Source: JAFGJQ01 sp964586145
GTDB taxonomy: Bacteria; Planctomycetota; Phycisphaerae; UBA1845
Direction of reading: 5' to 3'
NCBI GenBank assembly: GCA_964586145.1
Contig: CAZPHH010000022.1
Coordinates: 1 to 58,069 of the forward strand
Length of the DNA stretch: 58,069 bases
The translations under genes and the position numbers were made by a program. The notes under the pieces are model-generated. The model was not told where the DNA came from. It was given only the letters and a program-made list of their open reading frames with translations, and did not search any database. Positions 25,365 to 31,942 of this stretch are shown piece after piece; positions within the stretch are counted from its first letter, which is position 1; every line of letters begins with the position of its first letter.

Positions 25365-25628
25365 CTACGGGTGCTCAAAGACCATCTGCTGTACTTCGAC
25401 TCCCTCAATCGCCGTCAGCTTGTCCACGAGCGTCCGGCACGGGGCGTCGTCACCGAAAAGCTCAAGCAGAATCAGCCCGTTCGGCGAGCAGACGTTCTCG
25501 TCCACAGGGTGCAGGCCCAGCCGAGTCTTGATGGAGCAGCCGTACTCGCTGAGCACCTGCTGCACCTGACCGGCCCGCCGCACCCGGTCGGTCACGTGGA
25601 CTCCGACAATTCGATGCGTATCGTGCAT
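25365..25628 (-). CDS. TM1266-like putative hydrogenase system regulator
   Basis: An 87-residue protein with the compact ferredoxin-like (ACT/NikR C-terminal type) pattern of the TM1266 family: THRIVGVHVTDRVRRAGQV, then QQVLSEYGCSIKTRLGL and, at the end, LVDKLTAIEGVEVQQMVF. The family is annotated as a putative iron-only hydrogenase system regulator because its genes usually sit with [FeFe]-hydrogenase maturation genes. Here it lies between a [NiFe] Hox operon and an Rnf operon. A perfect AGGAGG precedes the ATG at 25628; the upstream part of the open frame is not protein-like. Ligand and target are unknown. Confidence 0.78.
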   Translation of the reverse strand: MHDTHRIVGVHVTDRVRRAGQVQQVLSEYGCSIKTRLGLHPVDENVCSPNGLILLELFGDDAPCRTLVDKLTAIEGVEVQQMVFEHP

Positions 25629-25712
25629 GAGGCACCTCCTGAAAGCCGGAGCCGCTCGCTGCCGGCGCTCGGCCCGGGTCCGCCACGACCGGCGCAAGCA
25701 TACGAAGACACC

Positions 25713-25737
25713 CCGGCTCGACCGCCCGCCGAGCCGG
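25713..25737 (-). promoter_or_regulatory. Hairpin in the 163-base gap between hydrogenase-side and Rnf-side genes
   Basis: CCGGCTCG at 25713-25720 and CGAGCCGG at 25730-25737 form a perfect 8-bp stem with a 9-base loop. This is by far the largest gap in the run (between the receiver gene and the TM1266-like gene). There is no T-run, so a processing site or partial terminator is more likely than a full stop. Confidence 0.35.
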
Positions 25738-25791
25738 CACGGTTCGAAGGGCCGGCCCGACGCGGGCAACACTTCACCGATCACGCATGGG

Positions 25792-26166
25792 CTACTTCAG
25801 CCTCTGCTTCAGGACCTGCAACATCGTGTTGTTGTCCAGCGGTTTCTGAAACACGCCGGCCAGGCCCAGTTGCGAGTAGTCGGTAAGCTGGCTCAGGTTG
25901 TCACCGACGGAGCTGAGCATGTACACGGGGGCCTTGTTGCCCAGGGCCATCAGCTCCTTGACCATGCGCGTCCCCGCGTCCACCTCTTCCATCATCAGGT
26001 CGACGATGATCAGGTCCGGCTGGGCCTCCTTGTAGACCTTCAGCCCTTCCTCCGCGGTGCCGGCCTCGACCATGGTGTAGCCGTTGGCCTCCAGCACCTT
26101 TCGCACCGCGAAGAGGAAGTCCGGATCGTCATCCACATAGAGGATTACGTGTTTTCCATCTTTCAT
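25792..26166 (-). CDS. Receiver-only response regulator (CheY-like)
   Basis: A 124-residue stand-alone receiver domain with no output domain. The acidic pocket VDDDPD (about residues 10-15), the phosphoacceptor aspartate in LIIVDLMMEE, the switch serine in YMLSSVGD and the lysine of FQKPLD are all present, so it should be phosphorylatable. The ATG at 26166 overlaps the stop of the upstream maturation protease gene by one base, so it is translated from the hydrogenase transcript. No histidine kinase is encoded in the window. Its action must be through protein contact. Confidence 0.9.
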   Translation of the reverse strand: MKDGKHVILYVDDDPDFLFAVRKVLEANGYTMVEAGTAEEGLKVYKEAQPDLIIVDLMMEEVDAGTRMVKELMALGNKAPVYMLSSVGDNLSQLTDYSQLGLAGVFQKPLDNNTMLQVLKQRLK

Positions 26167-26690
26167 TATGCATCCCCATGTAACGCAGGGGCACGGACGG
26201 GGCCGCACTCCATCGGGCCGTGGCCGACTTCCCTGAGGTTTCCATTCTGCAGGGCGAGCGCCAGGTACGCCACGGCGGCCTCCAGGTTCGCCTTTGCCTG
26301 CGGCGTGAGGGCCTCGCCAAACTCGTCAAACGCATATCCACGAATGCCCAGCGCATAGCCGCACGTCGTCGCCCCGAACATCTCACGGGCCATGCCCAGG
26401 ACGGACTCCGGCTCCACGCTGTGCGTGCTGAAACTCCACCGGGCTGCCGGCATGACGCGCCGCACCCAGAAAGGCGCCGTACCCGAAACCGCCGCGTCGG
26501 CGAACACGACCACGTCATGTTCGGCCACCGCCGCCGCATCCTCCACCGTCAACTGGTAGTCCGCATCCACGGTGACGCCGGGCAGGCTGCGCCGGGCCAG
26601 CATCTCGGCCAGGGCCGGCCCCAGCCCGTCGTCCAGACGTCCCGGGTTGCCGTAGCCGATCACCAGCACTTTGCGGCCGGGCGACACCAT
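26166..26690 (-). CDS. hoxW: Hydrogenase maturation endopeptidase (HycI/HoxW type)
   Basis: A 174-residue nickel-dependent maturation protease. The family signature VLVIGYGNPGRLDDGLGP is at residues 8-25, and VVVFADAAVSG holds the second metal-binding aspartate. These enzymes clip the C-terminal tail of the large subunit once nickel is inserted. HoxH, encoded immediately upstream, has a 25-residue tail after its last ligand motif, so it should need this step. AAGGAG inside the end of hoxH serves as ribosome-binding site. Confidence 0.9.
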   Translation of the reverse strand: MVSPGRKVLVIGYGNPGRLDDGLGPALAEMLARRSLPGVTVDADYQLTVEDAAAVAEHDVVVFADAAVSGTAPFWVRRVMPAARWSFSTHSVEPESVLGMAREMFGATTCGYALGIRGYAFDEFGEALTPQAKANLEAAVAYLALALQNGNLREVGHGPMECGPVRAPALHGDA

Positions 26691-26693
26691 CGC

Positions 26694-28136
26694 CTACTCC
26701 TTGCTCCGGCGATCCACGAGCTGCCCGGTGTGGTCATACAGCTCCACCACCAGCGGCATCCGCCCCATCGCGTGCGTCGCGCACGACAGGCACGGATCGT
26801 ACGCCCGGATGACCACCTCCACGCGGTTGAGCAGCCCTTCCCTGATCTGCCGGCCGCTGATGTACTCATCCGCCACGCCGCGCACCGCGCGGTTCATGGG
26901 CTCGTTGTTGTTCGTGGTGCTCACGATCAGGTTGGCCATCGTCACCTGGTCGTTCTCGTCCACCTTGTAGTGGTGGAACAGCGTGCCCCGCGGCGCCTCC
27001 ACCAGCCCCACGCCCTCACCGCGGCGCTTCCCCTTGACCACCAGGTCCTTGCCCTGCAAATCCCGGTCGTGCAGCAGGCCGGCAATCATCTCCATCGAGT
27101 GCAGCAGTTCGATCATCCGCGCCCAGTGGTACGCCATGGAGATGTTGTTCGGCTTGCCGTTCGTAACGGCCATGAACTCTTTGCGGGCCGCCTCCGCCTC
27201 CGGACTGTCGATGAAGTCACACGTGTTCACGCGGGCCAGCGGGCCCACCCGATACCACCCGTCCTCCGGGCCGATCGACGTGATGAACGGAAACTTCATG
27301 TACGACCACGGCCGCACCTCTTCCCGGAGATACTCGGCGTACGACCGGTAATCCACCTGGTCGAAGATCTTCTTGCCGTCCGCGGTGATCGCCCGCAGGT
27401 TGCCGTGGTACAGGTCCATGGCCCCGTCTTTGCGCACCAGCGACAGGTGATTCGACAGGAACGACCCGAAGCCCTTGAGTTCGTCCACGTGCTCCAGGGT
27501 GTAATCCTTGGCAATCTTCAGGGCCGACCTCGCCCACGCCATCATCTGCTCCAGGTCCTTCAGGAAGAAGTCCCGTTCCTGGACGGAGAGGTCCTTGTTG
27601 ATGCCGCCCGGAATGGCGCCCGTGCCGTGGATCTTCTTGCCGGCCGTCGCCTTGATGATTTCCTGCCCGTACTTGCGCATCATGACGCCCTGGACGGCCA
27701 GGTCCGGGTGCTTGCCCGCCACCCCGATCACGTTGCGGATGGCCGGGTCGGCGTCGAAGCCGAACAGCAGGTCCGGCGAGCACAGGTGGAAGAAGTGCAG
27801 GGCATGGGACTGAAGAGTCTGCCCGTAGTGCATCAGTCGCCGCATTTTCTCCGCGGTGGGGGTGAGCTTCTCACCGCCCACGATCCAGTCCATCGCCTTG
27901 GCCGCCGCCAGATGGTGGCTCACCGGGCAGATGCCGCAGAGCCGCTGCACCAGCACGGGCACCTCCCAGAAGGGCCGGCCCAGGATGAACCGCTCAAACC
28001 CGCGGAACTCCACAATGTGCAGCCGGGTCTGATGCACCTTGCCCGCCTCGTCGAGCAGGATGGTCACTTTTCCGTGCCCTTCCACGCGGGTGACGGGCTC
28101 GATCACAATGCGCTTGTATCCGTTCGTTGCGACCAC
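26694..28136 (-). CDS. hoxH: [NiFe] hydrogenase large subunit (HoxH)
   Basis: Catalytic subunit of 480 residues binding the NiFe(CN)2CO centre. The N-terminal ligand motif RLCGICPVSHH has C67 and C70, and the C-terminal motif DPCLSCATH has C449 and C452. The 25 residues after H455 are the expected cleavable tail. Sequence around the motifs and the partner genes fit group 3 cytoplasmic hydrogenases, and the HoxFU neighbours indicate group 3d, the NAD-linked bidirectional type. The start is a GTG at 28136 with GGAGAAAG upstream. Confidence 0.94.
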   Translation of the reverse strand: MVATNGYKRIVIEPVTRVEGHGKVTILLDEAGKVHQTRLHIVEFRGFERFILGRPFWEVPVLVQRLCGICPVSHHLAAAKAMDWIVGGEKLTPTAEKMRRLMHYGQTLQSHALHFFHLCSPDLLFGFDADPAIRNVIGVAGKHPDLAVQGVMMRKYGQEIIKATAGKKIHGTGAIPGGINKDLSVQERDFFLKDLEQMMAWARSALKIAKDYTLEHVDELKGFGSFLSNHLSLVRKDGAMDLYHGNLRAITADGKKIFDQVDYRSYAEYLREEVRPWSYMKFPFITSIGPEDGWYRVGPLARVNTCDFIDSPEAEAARKEFMAVTNGKPNNISMAYHWARMIELLHSMEMIAGLLHDRDLQGKDLVVKGKRRGEGVGLVEAPRGTLFHHYKVDENDQVTMANLIVSTTNNNEPMNRAVRGVADEYISGRQIREGLLNRVEVVIRAYDPCLSCATHAMGRMPLVVELYDHTGQLVDRRSKE

Positions 28137-28158
28137 GGTCTTTCTCCGATCGCCTGGC

Positions 28159-28704
28159 TTAGTCGTACTTGATCAACTCGTAGGGCAGATCCACCGGCTT
28201 GTTGCTGAGCAGGGCCACCAGGGCCTCCCACAGCGTGTCCGCCGACGGCGGACAGCCCGGCAGGTAGTAATCGATCTTTACCACCTCGTGGCACGGGTAC
28301 ACCTTGTCCAGCAGCAGGGGCAGCTCCGGATCGTCCGGGATGCGTCCCTTGGGGTTGTGTACGGTGGGGCCGTTCAGGTAGGCCTCCTCGTAGCACTCCT
28401 GAAGGGGGATGTTGTTGCGCAGGGCGGGAATGCCGCCCATGGTCGCGCAGTCGCCCACCGAGATCAGGATGTCGCAGTGCTTGCGGAAATCCTGCAACAC
28501 CCGGACGTTCTCCTCGTTGCAGCATCCGCCTTCAATCAGCCCGATGGTGCAGCGCCCGGTGAACTCCTTGATGTCGTCCACGGGCGACTTGTCGAAGTCC
28601 ACCAGCTCCACCAGCTTGAGGATGCGCTCGTCAATGTCCAGCAGCGACATGTGACAGCCGAAGCAGCCGGCCAGCGAGGTTGTCGCAACTTTGGGTTTCG
28701 CCAT
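28159..28704 (-). CDS. hoxY: [NiFe] hydrogenase small subunit (HoxY)
   Basis: Small subunit of 181 residues. It carries only the cysteines for the proximal 4Fe-4S cluster: LAGCFGCHMSLLD (C14, C17), SVGDCATMGG and YLPGCPPSADTLW. It has no Tat signal and no additional cluster domain, as expected for the cytoplasmic group 3 type. The start is the ATG at 28704, 14 bases after hoxU; the open frame continues upstream only as a shadow of hoxU. Confidence 0.94.
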   Translation of the reverse strand: MAKPKVATTSLAGCFGCHMSLLDIDERILKLVELVDFDKSPVDDIKEFTGRCTIGLIEGGCCNEENVRVLQDFRKHCDILISVGDCATMGGIPALRNNIPLQECYEEAYLNGPTVHNPKGRIPDDPELPLLLDKVYPCHEVVKIDYYLPGCPPSADTLWEALVALLSNKPVDLPYELIKYD

Positions 28705-28718
28705 GGTCCGTTCCTTGT

Positions 28719-29429
28719 TTACTTCTTGTCCGCCGCCGCAATGTCCGAGCCGATGGGCACATGGTCGTACAGGCGTTTGCCCACGGGTACCGCGTACCCC
28801 ACCCGTTTCTTCAACAGGGCCCCGACCGGACAGACCGTCAGCGCCTTGTCCGTCACCTTCAGGTCGGTGTCGCCGAGCCGGGCCTCCGCGTTGACCGCCA
28901 CTCGCTTGTGCCCGCTGCGGTTCACGAACTGGAACACGTTCTTCCCGTCCAGGTCCTTCGAAGCCCGCACGCACCGGGCGCACAGGATGCAGCGGTTGTG
29001 GTCCACCATCACATCCGGGTGGGAGGCGTCCACCTCCCGATTCGGCCAGAGGTACGGATACTTCGGGGCGGGAATGCCGAACCGGTAGGCCAGGGCCTGG
29101 AGCTCGCAGTTGCCGCTCTTCTCGCAGAACATGCAGAAGTGGTTGCCCTCGACGAACAGCATATCGATGATGTTCCGCCGCAGCGCGAGCAGCCGCTCCG
29201 TATCGTTCTCGATCACCGCGCCCGGCGCCACCGGCTGCGTGCAGGCCGATTGCGGCCGGCCGTTCACCAGCACCGTGCATACCCGGCAACTGCCGTGCGG
29301 CGTCAATCCCTTCATGTGGCACAGGCGCGGGATGTACACGCCCGCCGCCTCCGCCGCCTCCAGGATGGTCTGGCCCGGGCGCGCCTTGATTTCCCGACCG
29401 TCAATGGTAATCGTCATCGTTTCGCTCAT
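28719..29429 (-). CDS. hoxU: Hydrogenase diaphorase subunit HoxU (NuoG-like N-terminus)
   Basis: A 236-residue iron-sulfur subunit that passes electrons between HoxF and HoxY. Domains in order are: a 2Fe-2S ferredoxin domain with CHMKGLTPHGSCRVC and the final cysteine in PQSAC, a His/Cys-ligated 4Fe-4S motif (NHFCMFCEKSGNCELQ), and a 4Fe-4S motif DHNRCILCARCVRA completed by TVCPVGAL. This corresponds to the N-terminal part of NuoG and matches HoxU length. It lies 14 bases from both neighbours. Confidence 0.94.
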   Translation of the reverse strand: MSETMTITIDGREIKARPGQTILEAAEAAGVYIPRLCHMKGLTPHGSCRVCTVLVNGRPQSACTQPVAPGAVIENDTERLLALRRNIIDMLFVEGNHFCMFCEKSGNCELQALAYRFGIPAPKYPYLWPNREVDASHPDVMVDHNRCILCARCVRASKDLDGKNVFQFVNRSGHKRVAVNAEARLGDTDLKVTDKALTVCPVGALLKKRVGYAVPVGKRLYDHVPIGSDIAAADKK

Positions 29430-29443
29430 GGTCTCATCCGTCT

Positions 29444-31264
29444 CTAGTCGGCGAAATGCACCGACCGGCGTCCCACGATCGCCTGGGCCTCTCCCAGGGC
29501 CGCCCCGATGTCAAACGTCGGCCGGAACCCGTCCGTCCGGGTGTCTTTGAGCAGCGACTCGTACGCGGCGGGAAAACTCCGGATCGTCGACAACACGGGA
29601 TTCGCCGAGGTCTGACCGAGTCCGCAGCGGCTCATCGTCTTGATGGTCTCACCCAGCTCCTGCAGATAGGCCAGGTCCGCCCGCTCGCCCCGCCCCGCCA
29701 GCATCTGCTCCAGCCGCTCTTTCAGCAGAATGTTGCCCACCCGACAGGGGGTGCAGTAGCCGCAGCTCTCCTCCACGAAGAACTCCATGAACTGCCGCGC
29801 GACGTCCACCACGTTCCGCTCCGGGCCGAACACCATCAACGCCCCGCCCGTCGCCAGATGGTCGTAACAGATCGGACGGTCAAACTCGTCCGGTCCCACC
29901 ATCCGCCCGCTCGGCCCGCCCACCTGGACGGCCCCCGCATCTTCACCGCCCACCATCTTCAAGACGTCGCGAAGCTTGATTCCGAACTCCACCTCGTACA
30001 CGCCCTGACCGCGGCAGTCGCCGGAAACGCTCAAGAGCTTGGTACCCGGACTGCCGGAGCTTCCGAGCTGGGCAAACGCCCCCGCCCCCTTGTCCATGAT
30101 TCGCGTGACGCAGCAGAAGGTCTCCACGTTGTTGACGATCGTCGGATGGCCCTGGTAGCCCTTCTGGGCCGGGAACGGCGGACGATTTTTGGGATCGCCC
30201 CGCAGGCCCTCACACGAACTCAGAAGCGCCGTTTCCTCGCCGCACACGTACGCGCCAGCGCCCATCTGGATGCGGATGTCGAAGTGGAAACCTTTCTTGC
30301 CACCGATGTTCTGCCCGAGAATCCCCCAGTTTCGGCATTCGTTGAGCATGTGTTCCAGGAAGGCCCGCAGGTATGCGTACTCGCCCCGAAGATAGATGAT
30401 CCCTTCGCTCGCCCCGATGGCATACCCGGCAATGGCCATGCCCTCGATCAGCAACTCCGGCCGCTCCGTCAGGATGACCCGGTCCTTGAACGTCCCCGGC
30501 TCGCCTTCGTCCGCGTTGCAGACAACGTAGCGATTCTGGTCGTTCGCGCCGCGGGCGAACTCCCACTTCATGCCGGTCGGGAAACCCGCCCCGCCGCGGC
30601 CGCGCAGCCGGGCCGTCTTGATATCCCGGATGACCTCGGCCGGGCTCATGGCCAGGGCTTTGGCCAGGCCCGCTCCCAGGTCTGACGGAGCAAAGATCAC
30701 CGGACCCGCCTTGCGAATGTTGTTGTTCACCATGGCCTGGACCAGTTGATGGGCGTTGTTGCCGTCGCCCAAGCGGGTCACCAGCCGGCGGGGATCCACA
30801 TGGCGATTGATCTCACGAACGATGTGCTGGGCCGTCGAGCGGTGAAGCTCGGTCACCACCACGTCATTCACCAGGGCCGCCGGAGCCTGATCGCACATGC
30901 CAATGCACGGAGTATACTCCAGCGAAACCTGCCCATCCGGCGTCGTCTCGCCAAACCCGATGCCCAGCTCCTGGCGGAACGCCTCCGCCACTCGGTCCGC
31001 CCCGTGCATCCGGTCGATCACGTCGTTGCACAGTCGGATGACCACCTTGCCCTTGGGACGGCTCGACAGGAAAGCGTAGAAGGAAACCACGCTCTCCACT
31101 TCCACACGGTGCGTGGAGACCGCCTTGGCGATCGCGTCCATGGCCTCGCTGCTGACGCAGCCGAACTTCGCCTGGACCGCAAGCACGATGTCCATCATCC
31201 TCGCCCGATCGTTGCTGCACGCCCGGCAGATCTCCCGGACAGACGTTTGGAGGTTCTCGCTCAT
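29444..31264 (-). CDS. hoxF: Hydrogenase diaphorase subunit HoxF (NuoE-NuoF fusion)
   Basis: A 606-residue NAD(H)-binding flavoprotein. The N-terminal NuoE-like thioredoxin-fold domain (about 1-160) is followed by a NuoF-like domain with the FMN/NAD loop RGRGGAGFPTGMKWEFA, NADEGEPGTFKDR, and the 4Fe-4S motif ESCGYCTPCRVGN plus the later cysteine in SRCGLGQTSANP. In the NuoE part the cluster ligands are C79, C120 and C124, but the second position is D84 instead of cysteine. A separate hoxE is therefore not needed. The ATG at 31264 has AGAGGAC upstream; this is the first gene of the fourteen-gene run. Confidence 0.94.
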   Translation of the reverse strand: MSENLQTSVREICRACSNDRARMMDIVLAVQAKFGCVSSEAMDAIAKAVSTHRVEVESVVSFYAFLSSRPKGKVVIRLCNDVIDRMHGADRVAEAFRQELGIGFGETTPDGQVSLEYTPCIGMCDQAPAALVNDVVVTELHRSTAQHIVREINRHVDPRRLVTRLGDGNNAHQLVQAMVNNNIRKAGPVIFAPSDLGAGLAKALAMSPAEVIRDIKTARLRGRGGAGFPTGMKWEFARGANDQNRYVVCNADEGEPGTFKDRVILTERPELLIEGMAIAGYAIGASEGIIYLRGEYAYLRAFLEHMLNECRNWGILGQNIGGKKGFHFDIRIQMGAGAYVCGEETALLSSCEGLRGDPKNRPPFPAQKGYQGHPTIVNNVETFCCVTRIMDKGAGAFAQLGSSGSPGTKLLSVSGDCRGQGVYEVEFGIKLRDVLKMVGGEDAGAVQVGGPSGRMVGPDEFDRPICYDHLATGGALMVFGPERNVVDVARQFMEFFVEESCGYCTPCRVGNILLKERLEQMLAGRGERADLAYLQELGETIKTMSRCGLGQTSANPVLSTIRSFPAAYESLLKDTRTDGFRPTFDIGAALGEAQAIVGRRSVHFAD

Positions 31265-31942
31265 GATGTCCTCTGACTTTGGGCTCCGAACCATGCTCCT
31301 GAGCGCATCGGCCGTTGCTCGCTCGATTCTACACTGCCGCCGCCCTCACCGGACAGCCCTGCAACCACCAGCCCTCTGCTTCGCACTTCCGAGGCGCTCT
31401 GAATCCGACCACGCACTCGGCACCCGGTGCCATGTGTTCGGTTCCGTATCAAAAGCGGGATCCACGCTGGGGATCCGGCGACCACCTTGAACCCGACCCG
31501 TTCACACGGACGAGGCCGGGCAGGGATCGTCAGAGAGGCCGGGCATCGCAGGCCGCCGATAGCGCATCCGCGAACGCCGCCGGAATGCTAGCAAATCCCA
31601 TGCCGAATGCAACCTGAGTTGCCGACGACCCGCCCGTCCCGAATCAAGGTCAGACGCCGGCCGGCCGACGGCGGCCACGGTCACCCGGATTTCACAGCCC
31701 AACCCAACGCACCCGCGCAAGAGACGCTCTGTGCTACTGTTCTTTTGCGGTGGCGGGCTGGCCCTGACACGCAACCCGGTCCGCAGGCGGGTGACGGGCA
31801 GATGGTACACCTCCCGCCCCGCGACACCCAGGTCCACTTTCGCACCGCAGGCCAGCCGACGTTTGTGGACAATCCCCGCACTCACTGCGGTGAAATCCAC
31901 CAGCCGCCGCGGAAGGTGCCGCGATCCTGTCGACCGTCCCGA
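31265..31942. other. Upstream region of the hydrogenase-Rnf run, no gene seen
   Basis: No protein-like frame. On the minus strand, TAGAAT (complement of 31326-31331) could be a -10 box for hoxF with a leader of about 55 bases, but no matching -35 box is visible. The remaining 600 bases to the end of the glycosidase gene show no recognised element. Confidence 0.35.

Noticed and set aside
26220..28172. A 650-codon open frame opposite hoxH and its neighbours
   Set aside because: Its translation is rich in His, Arg and Gln with no domain pattern, and it lies exactly over strongly conserved hoxH and maturation protease sequence. GC-rich third positions make such antisense frames common.
28719..31264. 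hoxF and hoxU as complex I genes nuoEF and nuoG
   Set aside because: They are directly followed by a [NiFe] hydrogenase small and large subunit and a maturation protease, with no other nuo genes; HoxU has only the N-terminal part of NuoG.
25365..31264. An [FeFe] hydrogenase, suggested by the TM1266-like protein
   Set aside because: No H-cluster motifs or HydE, HydF or HydG genes are visible; the catalytic subunit has classic NiFe ligand motifs.
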